This document shows positions 16,913 through 25,833 of a stretch of DNA of 64,000 nucleotides, one piece after another. The translations under genes and the position numbers were made by a program. Under the pieces are notes generated by a model. It saw only the letters and a program-made list of their open reading frames with translations, was not told where the DNA came from and did not search any database. Each line of letters begins with the position of its first letter. Within the stretch, counting starts at the first letter, position 1. Source of the DNA: a virus; the IMG/VR virus record IMGVR_UViG_3300033145_000681, positions 1-64,000 of that record, one strand, 5' to 3'.

Positions 16913-17835
16913 TGGCTGAAAAAGATACCAGTCAAGGTCGGAATGTAGTTGTCGGGATCGGTCTGGAGGGTGATGCCGGCGTAGCCGTTGTGCCTGTCCT
17001 CTTCCCGGGGATTACCACGGAAGGATTCAGATGGAATCCGAATCGCCAGGACATCACGGGCCTGAACGGATCGAGATCTCATCACTACCAGGCGACGGCA
17101 GAGGGGAACATCGACGGGACGGGAACGTTCGCGTTCAATTCCCGGAAGCAGTGGCTGCAGAACGTACTGTATTGGGCGATGGGCGGGGGCAATGCCAACG
17201 CTCCGACGCTGGCCGATACGATCAAATCGCTGACTATGGAAGTCGATAAGGTAGTCCGGGTCATCACGTATGCCGGCTGCAAAATCGGGACGCTGGTACT
17301 ATCCAGTGAATCCAACAATCCGCTGATGATTAACTGCAACGATATCCTGGCGATGTCGATTGCGGATGACGTTGCGGGGACGGCTACCAGCCCGATCAGA
17401 ACCATCACTGATGGCCTGATGATGCATCATGGGCTGACAGTTACGGTAGACGGCGGGACGATTACGTGCAACTCGCACGTACTGAATCTCGAGAATATGC
17501 TGGAGGACGATCATTTCCAGAACTCGCAGAGCCGTACCGCGATTCCGGAAGGCGACCGGATCATCCACGGCACGATCATCCCGGACTGGAGCGTAGCCAA
17601 TGCGGTAACGCGGCAGACCTGGACGAAGTTCGTATCCGGCGCAACCGCGTCGATCGCTGCAGCGTACACGGACGGGACGAACATCCTGACGCTTACGATG
17701 CCTCGGTGTCATTACCATGAGGGCGATCGCGCCCCGGGTACGGATACGCGCGGGACGTTCTACGATGATGTCCGGTACCAGGCGAAAGCCTCGGCGGCCG
17801 GCGTAGCCGACGAGATGACGGCGGTCTGGTCGTAA
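16912..17835 (+). CDS. Major tail tube protein
   Basis: The 307-residue product opens with a strand-rich GRNVVVGIGLEGDAGVAV, then FRWNPNRQDITGLNGSR and a YQATAEGNIDGTGTFAFN segment typical of tail tube proteins that present a target strand and then a wide beta sheet. It ends with the RYQAKASAAGVADEMTAVWS tail. It is followed by a frameshifting chaperone and the tape measure, the usual order in siphoviruses. Confidence 0.72.
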   Translation: MAEKDTSQGRNVVVGIGLEGDAGVAVVPVLFPGITTEGFRWNPNRQDITGLNGSRSHHYQATAEGNIDGTGTFAFNSRKQWLQNVLYWAMGGGNANAPTLADTIKSLTMEVDKVVRVITYAGCKIGTLVLSSESNNPLMINCNDILAMSIADDVAGTATSPIRTITDGLMMHHGLTVTVDGGTITCNSHVLNLENMLEDDHFQNSQSRTAIPEGDRIIHGTIIPDWSVANAVTRQTWTKFVSGATASIAAAYTDGTNILTLTMPRCHYHEGDRAPGTDTRGTFYDDVRYQAKASAAGVADEMTAVWS

Positions 17836-17890
17836 TCCGTAGCTAACGCGCGAGGTTGCCCTGAGAGCGATCGTCTGGAGTAGGCGCCCA

Positions 17891-17906
17891 GTGAGCCGAA
17901 TCTCAC
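17891..17906 (+). other. Small hairpin in the tube-chaperone gap
   Basis: GTGAG (17891-17895) pairs with CTCAC (17902-17906). The 17836-17975 gap also holds a direct repeat AGAATGGGGT (two copies near 17930). There is no T-run and no clear promoter. It may reduce downstream expression of the chaperone relative to the tube protein. Confidence 0.3.
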
Positions 17907-17975
17907 GCCCGGAGCCACCACGCGCCCAGAATGGGGTCAGAATGGGGTATTTTCGAGGAGATCAGGAGGGGAGAG

Positions 17976-18626
17976 ATGTCTACTGAGGAGGCGAAGCAGG
18001 ATATGGAGCGGTGCGAGGCCGCTGAACAGGAGGAGATCATGGAAGATTCGGAGAAGAAGGTGGGCGATCAGGTGCAATCAACTGAAGTGGCAGCCGGGAT
18101 GCCGGAAGACATGAAGGGGGCGAAAGGTCCTACCGATCCGGACTATCTGGCGCAACCGACTCCGGAGGATGACAGTGACTACGAGCTTTCGCCAACGGAT
18201 CAATCGGCGCTTGCGGAATCCTTACTCGAGGAAGCCGAGGAGGACATTCCTGATGGTGAGCTGAATGAGGTATCGGCATACACGGAGCCGGGAACAATTC
18301 AGCATGGGGAAACGAAACAGTACAGGATGAAGAATAACAGGGTAGTCCGGCCGCTGAAGTACACGTACATTGCGATGACGGATATGCAGCGGACGCGGTA
18401 CGGGGAGAAGATCACGAAGTCACAATCCCTTACCAAGATCCGGGAAGTAAGCTACGCGGCGCTCGTCCATCATGTGCAGACGCTGGATATCGAAGGCTTC
18501 AATCCCAGCAGCGCACTCAGCTGGTCGCACATTCGCCCGTCAGCAATCATTGAGGAGATACTGGATGCGGTTACCGGCAAGGTAGCGATCGAGGGGGCGG
18601 ATCTAAAAAACTTATTGGGGGGGTAG
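17976..18626 (+). CDS. Tail assembly chaperone, zero-frame product (G-like)
   Basis: The 216-residue product starts at ATG 17976 behind AGGAGGGGAGAG. The N-terminal 110 residues are acidic and low in complexity. The C-terminal half (about 110-215) has the helical character of phage tail chaperones (KYTYIAMTDMQRTRYGEKI, YAALVHHVQTL). Its last codons include CTA AAA AAC, a canonical slippery site, followed by a stop at 18624. It lies between tube and tape measure genes, where lambda-like phages make G and G-T chaperones. The acidic N-terminal extension is longer than usual. Confidence 0.75.
   Translation: MSTEEAKQDMERCEAAEQEEIMEDSEKKVGDQVQSTEVAAGMPEDMKGAKGPTDPDYLAQPTPEDDSDYELSPTDQSALAESLLEEAEEDIPDGELNEVSAYTEPGTIQHGETKQYRMKNNRVVRPLKYTYIAMTDMQRTRYGEKITKSQSLTKIREVSYAALVHHVQTLDIEGFNPSSALSWSHIRPSAIIEEILDAVTGKVAIEGADLKNLLGG
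18605..18611 (+). other. Programmed -1 frameshift site A_AAA_AAC
   Basis: The heptamer A AAA AAC lies in the correct register (CTA AAA AAC). A slip to -1 leads into a frame open to 18976 with no usable start of its own. A run of seven G residues follows at 18617-18623 just before the zero-frame stop. No strong downstream stem-loop is obvious by eye. Confidence 0.8.
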
Positions 18627-18976
18627 CTCTCTTTGAGGATTATCCCGAGGTAGCGAACAGGACATGCGAGGATTGCAGGAAGCAGGTATATGACAAGCAT
18701 GGAAACATCATCTATCGTCCTGACGGGACGCCGGAGCCCAGACCGACTCCTCCGGTATGTACCCAATGCGCGAAGAAGCGTCCCGGGCTTGCTGATCTCT
18801 CCTTTCGGAATTTCCAGGTCTACAAGAAGTATGTTACGTGCAAGACTCTCAGCTGCCTTCCCCGGCCTGGGGGCCTCGAAAATCAGGATCAGGAACTCGC
18901 TCGGAAGTTTGAATACCTTGCCATGTTCGATCGTCAAAGGGAGATCGCTATGCGTTCTGCAGGGGTTGGATTTTAA
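18611..18976 (+). CDS. Tail assembly chaperone, -1 frame extension (T-like)
   Basis: After a -1 slip the frame continues for 121 codons and adds LIGGVALFEDYPEVANRTCE and further sequence to TAA 18974-18976. The fusion would be about 333 residues. It carries CEDC and CTQC pairs that could bind zinc, and later helices (YLAMFDRQREIAMRSAG). No start codon or ribosome site exists for separate expression. The G-T fusion recruits the tape measure in lambda-like phages; this role is inferred from position. The final bases overlap a 17-bp palindrome. Confidence 0.75.
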   Translation, partial: LIGGVALFEDYPEVANRTCEDCRKQVYDKHGNIIYRPDGTPEPRPTPPVCTQCAKKRPGLADLSFRNFQVYKKYVTCKTLSCLPRPGGLENQDQELARKFEYLAMFDRQREIAMRSAGVGF

Positions 18977-18991
18977 TTGCACGGTGCAATT
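18975..18991 (+). promoter_or_regulatory. 17-bp palindrome copy 2
   Basis: AATTGCACGGTGCAATT overlaps the last two bases of the chaperone fusion stop (TAA) and ends 14 bases before the tape measure start. Orientation (central G) matches copies 1, 5 and 6. Confidence 0.85.
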
Positions 18992-19005
18992 GCCTGGAGT
19001 AAGTA

Positions 19006-21018
19006 ATGGCTGACCGCGAAGTAAATGTATGGATACGGATCAGAGACGGCATGACCAAGGCCGTCAGGAAGATCGCCAGGCAGTTTCCTCGGCTTGCTCG
19101 GGTCATCAAGCGAACGGTAGCGATTGCGCGGCGAGCGTGGAGATCCCTGGGGACGATGATCGGCTTTGTGGGCCGGCAGATCCGGCGCGTCATGATCGCG
19201 GGGATAGCCTTCACCACGTTCATGGCTCAGAAATTCGTGCGAGCGGTGATCGATGCCGGTGGGGAGGCGGAACGCTTCGGCCTGCAGATGGTCAAGGCGT
19301 TCAGCAATGTAATCTCGGGCGCCAAGGAAGCCATGAAATGGGTACGGGAATTCGCGGCTCGTACCCCCTTCTTTACCCAGGAGGTGGTACGCTCATTCAT
19401 CATCCTGAAGAATGTCGGCATCAAGAATGTCCGGGATGTAGTAACCGCTGCCGGCGATGCAGCCTTCATGATGGGCAGATCGATCGAGGATGTATCTACG
19501 GCATTCATCTCCCTGATAGCCAGGGTATGGCGGCGCCTGGGTATCCACATCGATCGAAGCGGGAAGAAGGCGGTCATCTCCGCAGCCGGCATCCGGAAGG
19601 AAGTAGAGAACAATCTCGACGCGGTACGGAAGTCGCTCCTGGAAGTACTCATATTCCGGTTCGGCGGCGCGATGAAGACGGCGGAGAAAACCTGGCAGGG
19701 CATGGTCGCGCTCTTCTGGTCTGAATGGTGGGAGTTCAAGGTCAAGATTTCCCGCGCCGGCATATTCGATTTCTTCAAAGCCGGTCTGAGCCTGGTGCTC
19801 AAATGGATCAAGAAGGTCAAATCCGAAGGGAAGCTCGAGGAATGGGCATCTGATATAAGCCAGCAGATGACCGACCTTACCGTTACGGTAGCGATACTCG
19901 GATTCGAATTCGCCAAGTGGGGAACGACTGTACTCCGAACGGGGATACAGATGGCCCTACTTTCCAGTCACGCTGCGAAGCTCGCGCTGCATCTTTCTAG
20001 GGTTGGTACCATAGCGAACGAGCCATTCCTTGAGAAGCAGCGGCTGGAAGATCTCGAGTTCATCACGGAGAATATCGCGCTTCTGACTGAGGCGCTGAAC
20101 GATATCCCGTCCATGCAAGGGCTGGATTTCGACGCTTCGAATTGGGCGAAGACCATCCAGAAGGTTCGGGATGAGATGGTAAACGTCAATTCCGAGATGG
20201 GCAATTTCGGCGATAAGAATGCCCGGGCAGTAAAGGAAGTCCAGTCGATCGACGATGCTCTGAAGACTCAGGTGCAGACCATCAAGAGCATGCTCGGATT
20301 GACGGAGATACAGCGGCAGAACTTCCGGGAGATGTTCAGCGTCATCAAGAACATCTCGAAGGAAGAGTTCCTCCGTAGTGAGTTGCTCCAGAATTTCGTT
20401 GCCAACAACAAGATTCTCCAGCAGATGAGGCCGGATCTGATAGACGCATTTCACGAGGAGCAAATAGCTCTCCTGGACATGAACCGGACAGAGAAGGATC
20501 GGATACGGACGAATCTGGGGCTGAAGACTGAGCTGGAAAATATGCGGGAAGAAGCCCAGCAGATCCGGGAGCGGGAGAAGGAAATCAATGACGCGGCACG
20601 TACCCGGCTGCAGATCTACAAGGATATGAATTCGGAGCTGATCGCCCAGGAACATGCGATGGCGAGAATCGCGGGGATCTTCGGCAAGGACGTAGGCGGC
20701 TTATTCACTCCCGAAGAAAGAGCTGCGGAGGTTCGGCCGGAAGACCGGGTGGCAGCCAGGCGCGGAATCGATGCGCTTCTCAATGCCGGCGTTCCGAGAT
20801 TCCAGCAGCCGGTAATCGAGATCAAGAACAAGTTCGAGATCAATACCGAAGTGAAGGCCCAGGCATCAGAGATCGCGCGGGAGGTAAGTGATTCCCTGCA
20901 GGCGAACATCTCAAAGCTCATCTCTACGATGCTCGAAGAGAGTAGCCGGAAAACAATGGAGGCACGGCGTCGACTCCGGGAAGGAGAGACGGCGGTGACC
21001 CAGGCGGAAGGACCATAG
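19006..21018 (+). CDS. Tape measure protein
   Basis: The 670-residue product is almost wholly helical. A very basic N-terminus is followed by hydrophobic stretches (MIAGIAFTTFMAQKF), a conserved-looking AARTPFFTQEVVRSF region near residue 115 and long coiled segments to the end. This matches a tape measure protein in the expected position after the chaperones. At roughly 0.15 nm per residue (general rule for such proteins) the tail would be about 100 nm. One copy of the palindrome lies just upstream. Confidence 0.85.
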   Translation: MADREVNVWIRIRDGMTKAVRKIARQFPRLARVIKRTVAIARRAWRSLGTMIGFVGRQIRRVMIAGIAFTTFMAQKFVRAVIDAGGEAERFGLQMVKAFSNVISGAKEAMKWVREFAARTPFFTQEVVRSFIILKNVGIKNVRDVVTAAGDAAFMMGRSIEDVSTAFISLIARVWRRLGIHIDRSGKKAVISAAGIRKEVENNLDAVRKSLLEVLIFRFGGAMKTAEKTWQGMVALFWSEWWEFKVKISRAGIFDFFKAGLSLVLKWIKKVKSEGKLEEWASDISQQMTDLTVTVAILGFEFAKWGTTVLRTGIQMALLSSHAAKLALHLSRVGTIANEPFLEKQRLEDLEFITENIALLTEALNDIPSMQGLDFDASNWAKTIQKVRDEMVNVNSEMGNFGDKNARAVKEVQSIDDALKTQVQTIKSMLGLTEIQRQNFREMFSVIKNISKEEFLRSELLQNFVANNKILQQMRPDLIDAFHEEQIALLDMNRTEKDRIRTNLGLKTELENMREEAQQIREREKEINDAARTRLQIYKDMNSELIAQEHAMARIAGIFGKDVGGLFTPEERAAEVRPEDRVAARRGIDALLNAGVPRFQQPVIEIKNKFEINTEVKAQASEIAREVSDSLQANISKLISTMLEESSRKTMEARRRLREGETAVTQAEGP

Positions 21019-21019
21019 A

Positions 21020-22234
21020 ATGGCACTCCAATTAAGAGCGCTTACGGGAGCAAGCACATACAGCCACGATCCGCAGCCGGACATCAAGATCGCCCGGACA
21101 CCGATCATGGACGAGGATGGCGGGAAGGCGATCGGATACAAGGAAACGTGGACGATCGAGGGGACGCTGGTAGGCTCTGGCATCGCGGACATCTCTGGGC
21201 AGATCGTAGATCTGGAAGCGGCATATGCATCGCCGACAAGTCTCCGTCTATACGATACCGTCTTGGCAGCGAATCGCCGATCCCTGGTAGGCGCATCGGC
21301 AAGGGATGGAATCGTCATCACTGGCCCGAGCTATCCCCAGGGGAACAAGGCTGAATACGCTTCGAAGCGTCGGTACAACATTACGGGATACGGTGATTTC
21401 TATGATGGGAGTCAATTCGGCGGCGATCCTCAGATCCTCTGGTACGAAGAGACAACGGATTACTCCTATGACCAGCACGGGAAGTATACGCGCACAATCA
21501 GCGGCCGGCTCCGGACGAAGGATGGCGTATCGGCATCCGGGAAGTTCGCATCGATTACTCCGGCGATCGTAGCCGGCACGAATCGGATCAGATATAACCG
21601 GCGATCGAATACGGATGATGACGAGCTGACATTCTCATTCATGGATGTCGAGTACTGGATACCCTGGCCGGTGGGTGTAACGGGAGGCCAGGCGATCGCA
21701 TCGAGGACCCTGGGCGCATATGGTCAGCTGAAGATATCGGTACACGGACAATTCACCGGAGCCGGTGCGTTCGCGGCAGCGGAAGCAAACAAGCTGACGC
21801 TCCCGCAGTACCTGACAATCCAGGAGAGCTGGGACATCAATGCGTATGACGGATCGGTATCGTTCCGGTTCGACTACGTTGATCTCGTAACTTCCGCGCT
21901 GGACCTGATCGCCTTCAATGAGACTACGACGATGGAATTCTCTTCGCAGGATTTCGTAATTCTTGAGGCGCTCGATGGCGCGATCCCGGAGCGGCAGCAG
22001 ACGGTGGTCACGCCGGCCCGAGCCAGGCAGTCAGGATCGGCCGTTGCGCTTTCAGCATTCTGGGCTTTCCCGGCGCCGCTATGGGGAACGGTACCGCTGA
22101 AGCCTCCGAAGGTGCAATCGAAGAGCGGTCCTGATTTGATGCCGAATGGTGGGTTCTCAAATTACCGAACGTCATGGAGTTACGACTTTGAATTCGCTAC
22201 AAATCCGACATTTCACGATCCGAATACTACTTAG
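21020..22234 (+). CDS. Probable distal tail/minor tail protein
   Basis: The 404-residue product directly follows the tape measure, with ATG one base past the stop. Strand-rich throughout, with ETWTIEGTLVGSG and a later YGQLKISVHGQFTG block. The end carries disordered PARARQSGSAVALS. Position suggests the distal tail protein that begins the tail tip. I saw no diagnostic motif. Confidence 0.55.
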   Translation: MALQLRALTGASTYSHDPQPDIKIARTPIMDEDGGKAIGYKETWTIEGTLVGSGIADISGQIVDLEAAYASPTSLRLYDTVLAANRRSLVGASARDGIVITGPSYPQGNKAEYASKRRYNITGYGDFYDGSQFGGDPQILWYEETTDYSYDQHGKYTRTISGRLRTKDGVSASGKFASITPAIVAGTNRIRYNRRSNTDDDELTFSFMDVEYWIPWPVGVTGGQAIASRTLGAYGQLKISVHGQFTGAGAFAAAEANKLTLPQYLTIQESWDINAYDGSVSFRFDYVDLVTSALDLIAFNETTTMEFSSQDFVILEALDGAIPERQQTVVTPARARQSGSAVALSAFWAFPAPLWGTVPLKPPKVQSKSGPDLMPNGGFSNYRTSWSYDFEFATNPTFHDPNTT

Positions 22235-22259
22235 CGTATTAATGTGTTGGATGTATGTG

Positions 22260-22381
22260 TACCAGTAGAGCACGTACAACAGATGTCCCGTGATACTGGT
22301 ATATGGTGTACAGTACCTTGTTACCTGTTAGTACAGTAACATGGGTATAGGTTTCTAAGAGACGGGCTCCGGAGCTTTTTT
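22260..22381 (+). promoter_or_regulatory. Structured leader before the tail hub gene
   Basis: The 22235-22381 gap holds three inverted-repeat structures. TACCAGTA (22260-22267) pairs with TACTGGTA (22294-22301), and GTTAC (22320-22324) with GTAAC (22336-22340). A CTCCGGAG palindrome (22367-22374) then precedes T6 and the ATG at 22382. The GGAG of this last palindrome is the only plausible ribosome site for the hub gene, so the CTCC half may mask it. The run of T residues gives the element a terminator look. No -35/-10 pair is seen. Confidence 0.5.
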
Positions 22382-24688
22382 ATGGGCATTGCTAGTTCTT
22401 ATGCAGGGATCGGGATTGAAGCAGGGAGCGGCGCGAACCTCACCCTTCAGCGCGGGATCTCTCCGGGTACCGTCCAGATTACTCTGAAAGCGAATACCGT
22501 TCTGGCAAACGTTCCAGACTCCGGCGATCTGATCATCTCGGATGGATCCACATCTATTACGATGGAGATGTGGGTAGATGGAGATATCCAGAGGAAGCGG
22601 AGTAGCGCTGGTGATCTGATGACGGTAACGCTGAAGGACCGGCGCTGGAAATGGAAGTATGGGTATTACAGCGGCAGTCACAATCAGCCGGACAAGGAAG
22701 GCAATCCGGTAGATGAGAAGACAGCGCTGTCCATCTTTCAGGATCTCCGGGACAAGATAGGGAATGCCGGGCCCGATGAGACGGCGTTGACATTCGACGT
22801 ATCGGCGGTGCCGGCGAACAGGTACCCTGCAGTAGATTGGGATCTGGTCAATCCCGTCCAGGCAATGCAGGAGCTGTGCGAAGTACTCGGCCTGGCAATC
22901 ATGCTGGAGACGGATGATGTAGCATACGTCCGAGCACTCGGTGCCGGCGCCGCACTCCCTGCCGGCAGCTTCGATGAGGATGTCACGACCATCGCAACCC
23001 CGGAGCTTCCCGCGACGATTCTCATCCGCGGCAGCCGGAAGGTGTACGAGGAGGATCTCGTTGTCTTCGAGGCGGTCGGGATGGATACCGATTCGAACAA
23101 CAGCGCCATCAAGGCGATTGCTGATTTGTCATACGCTCCTACGGCGCCGGCTACCTGGCTGGATTATCTGAGAGAGGATTTTCGGCGCCTTACCGATCCG
23201 GAGGAGAAGAAGCTCGCCAAGAAATGCATCTACAAATGGTATCGATGGAATCCGGTAGGCGGGGATGCATATCGAGATCTGGTACTGCCCTGGATGAACA
23301 TGCGAGCGAGGCCGTCCGAGATCGATGGTGATGACGAACGTGCAGAGCCGACGCTGCGGGTATCGTTTGTTGAGAAAGATCCGAAGGCCATCAGATTCAT
23401 AGACCATATTCTGAAGGAGATTACTGACGGCTGGACGCTCGATACTGAGAAGGGCATCATCAAATTCAACGAAGCGAAATTCATGCGCGGGAATTCGGAT
23501 CTCTACTTCATCGATTATACGACGGTAGTGAATCCGAGCATTAAGCTGACGATCGCTTACGAGCAGAAGACCGGTACCGGCTTCTCGGATTTCTACACGT
23601 ATTCGTTCAATCCTACCTGGCCGGATGGGAAGGTAGCGAACTGCGGGATACATCCTGAGAACATGGCGGAGCTGGTAGCGTACTACAGGAACGATCCGCT
23701 GGGCCCCGGGATTACTCCGTACAACGTTTCCGAGCTGGATGATTACAGCGCCCTGATCGCGCCGTTGATTCAGAAGAAGTTCTGGGACGGCCTAACCGGC
23801 TCCGCGCGAACGTATCTCGGCATGAAAAACATTTCCCCAGACGGCGCTATCTCGTCGATTACCTGGCGCATCTCACGGGCCGGAGTAAAGACTGAGGTTC
23901 AGCGTGGCAGAGACGATCCTCCGGTGCACATCCCCACGTACAAGCAGCTCCGAAATAAGTCCCGGATGACCCGGGACGATTCGGATAACACAGCAAAATC
24001 GAGGGATGATGAACGTCGCCGGAGGGAGACGCGCGGGGGCGGCTCTGAATTCAAAGCCCAGGGTGTAGCCGTAGATCCCGCAAACATCGGAAAAGGCCGT
24101 GTAGCGATCAAGAACACTCATGCGACGAATGCCCTGGCTGGCGGCATGGCGCAGCGTACGGGCGATGTGGAGCCCACTACGGGGGCGATAGAGGTTACCA
24201 GGCCATCAGTGGACGATTCTGAGAACGTAGTCATCCTCGAGACGGAGGTTCCTGCTGGCGAGTACGGCATCGCCTCCGAATCATCGAGCAGCTATATCGC
24301 GCATACCGGGGCCGGGCCGGTGGTAGGGGACACGCTCGGATCGAAGACGGATCAGTGGGAAGCGGAGGTGTCCGGCAACGGTTCGCATCTTGTCGGCTCG
24401 GTAGACGATGACGGGAATGCTCTCGGCGTATCGGTAGGCGGGGGCGGGGGCGGCGCTGATTTCTGCCAGATCGTAGATGTCGGTGGTACTCAGGTGCTCA
24501 AGAAGTTCAAGCCTTCGGACGGTACCCTTACCGATTTCAAGAAAGACATCACGGAAGTGTACGAGGCGTACAGCAACAAGACGCTGGATTTGGCGAATTA
24601 CCCGGATGATACCTTCCTCGTGGTAATCCAGGATGGCAGCGGGGAGTACTTCGCGCATCCGTTCGCGCAATACAAAGAGTACAGCTGA
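22382..24688 (+). CDS. Tail hub/tail-tip protein (Tal-like)
   Basis: The 768-residue product opens with a beta domain (VQITLKANTVLANVPDSGDLII), followed by mixed alpha/beta regions (AMQELCEVLGLAIML) resembling tail hub or baseplate hub proteins. A disordered Arg/Asp-rich stretch (around residue 540, DDERRRRETRGGGSE) separates the hub from a C-terminal fibre-like beta domain with a poly-Gly loop (SVGGGGGGADF). Order after tape measure and distal tail supports the call. Expression may be controlled by the leader at 22260. Confidence 0.6.
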   Translation: MGIASSYAGIGIEAGSGANLTLQRGISPGTVQITLKANTVLANVPDSGDLIISDGSTSITMEMWVDGDIQRKRSSAGDLMTVTLKDRRWKWKYGYYSGSHNQPDKEGNPVDEKTALSIFQDLRDKIGNAGPDETALTFDVSAVPANRYPAVDWDLVNPVQAMQELCEVLGLAIMLETDDVAYVRALGAGAALPAGSFDEDVTTIATPELPATILIRGSRKVYEEDLVVFEAVGMDTDSNNSAIKAIADLSYAPTAPATWLDYLREDFRRLTDPEEKKLAKKCIYKWYRWNPVGGDAYRDLVLPWMNMRARPSEIDGDDERAEPTLRVSFVEKDPKAIRFIDHILKEITDGWTLDTEKGIIKFNEAKFMRGNSDLYFIDYTTVVNPSIKLTIAYEQKTGTGFSDFYTYSFNPTWPDGKVANCGIHPENMAELVAYYRNDPLGPGITPYNVSELDDYSALIAPLIQKKFWDGLTGSARTYLGMKNISPDGAISSITWRISRAGVKTEVQRGRDDPPVHIPTYKQLRNKSRMTRDDSDNTAKSRDDERRRRETRGGGSEFKAQGVAVDPANIGKGRVAIKNTHATNALAGGMAQRTGDVEPTTGAIEVTRPSVDDSENVVILETEVPAGEYGIASESSSSYIAHTGAGPVVGDTLGSKTDQWEAEVSGNGSHLVGSVDDDGNALGVSVGGGGGGADFCQIVDVGGTQVLKKFKPSDGTLTDFKKDITEVYEAYSNKTLDLANYPDDTFLVVIQDGSGEYFAHPFAQYKEYS

Positions 24689-25812
24689 TGTCCTGGTCGA
24701 TAGGGCCATGCCCCACACTGTTCGGATCTCTCAGGAATCTTGATGCGATGGGGATTGTTATTGCAGAGATCGTGCAGGGATTAAAAGAACGGGATTCACA
24801 TGCAAGAGCGAATGGCTCATGGGGTGGAGGTCCTCCCTTCAATTGGTCCGGTGCTGGTAGTGATGATGTCAGAGACATAACCGTCCCGACGATAGCATCC
24901 ACGGATTACGATCGTCTTGATATTACGTTCGGAAAGGCCGGCTCGGAATTCGATGTAACGGATTTGCGGCTGGTACGCAAGTGGTTTGACGAAGGGGGGC
25001 CGTGGGGATTTGCAACGCCTGATTATAAGACCGGCTGGGGCGATGCGGCGAATCCGCGGTGGGGCTCGCTGTCTGATTTTCTGACGTATGCACTCGGGTA
25101 TCCTGCCTGGAAAGCAGACGCATGGACAGATCGTGGCGATGTGTCTACGAGAGCGATAGAGGAGCTTCGGCTATGCCTTGAAGCTCTGGAGTACGCACAG
25201 ACCAGCCATGCGATAGGTGGATCGTTTGACGGTTATGGTTATGATTCTTTCGTCGGGACAGGAGCTACTCCGACGCTGGCGTTCGATGATTGGGATGCGA
25301 ACAAAGTACTGATCCAGACGCTTACAAACTCACAGTCGGGATCGTACATGCGGTGGAACGATCTGGGGGCAAATTACGATTGCCGGAGTTTTCTGAGCGG
25401 TGCCCATCCGTCGCTGAAACGGACTTCACACACAATGCCGTTATCTCGTTCTCCGAAATTGGCATTCTCTCTTCCCTGCCGTTCGCTATCGTGGCTCGAT
25501 GGTCCGTGGGATGTTGAGGTGTATATTTCAGAGTTGGTGTACCCGGCTGGGTCTGCGATGTATAACTGGGGTGGCTGGTCGCTGGGTGCTTCCGATGTTG
25601 CCGCTGGTGGGGATGGTACTGAATGGAAGGGATTGACATACGAGTGGATCGGTGGAGGGCCGCGAACGGTTTACTTTCAATTCCGCGGGTCTGATGTGCT
25701 CCCGGCGTCCCCAGCTATACCGATGCCAGCGACGCCATATTTACCACGAGCATTTGTCGACCAGACGTGGGAGATCTGGGAATACGGCGCGTACAATTAC
25801 GGGACGCCATAA
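24688..25812 (+). CDS. Tail tip/receptor-binding-like protein, unrecognised
   Basis: The 374-residue product overlaps the hub stop (TGATG). It is rich in Trp, Gly, Tyr and Ser, with GSWGGGPPFNWSGAG early and WEIWEYGAYNYGTP at the end, a composition common in virion-surface proteins. The gene is less GATC-rich than its neighbours, hinting at a separate origin. It is the last gene before the helicase. No family recognised. Confidence 0.5.
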   Translation: MSWSIGPCPTLFGSLRNLDAMGIVIAEIVQGLKERDSHARANGSWGGGPPFNWSGAGSDDVRDITVPTIASTDYDRLDITFGKAGSEFDVTDLRLVRKWFDEGGPWGFATPDYKTGWGDAANPRWGSLSDFLTYALGYPAWKADAWTDRGDVSTRAIEELRLCLEALEYAQTSHAIGGSFDGYGYDSFVGTGATPTLAFDDWDANKVLIQTLTNSQSGSYMRWNDLGANYDCRSFLSGAHPSLKRTSHTMPLSRSPKLAFSLPCRSLSWLDGPWDVEVYISELVYPAGSAMYNWGGWSLGASDVAAGGDGTEWKGLTYEWIGGGPRTVYFQFRGSDVLPASPAIPMPATPYLPRAFVDQTWEIWEYGAYNYGTP

Positions 25813-25820
25813 GCTCCGGA

Positions 25821-25826
25821 TATAAT
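25821..25826 (+). promoter_or_regulatory. -10-like box just before the helicase
   Basis: TATAAT lies 8 bases before the helicase ATG, and no ribosome site precedes that ATG. If active, transcription would start at or next to the ATG (leaderless). A -35 match is poor, so this is tentative. Confidence 0.3.
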
Positions 25827-25833
25827 CTCCCGT

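Noticed and set aside
18611-18976. Sequencing error joining two chaperone genes
   Set aside because: The shift point is a textbook A_AAA_AAC heptamer in the expected gene position, so a programmed frameshift is the better explanation.
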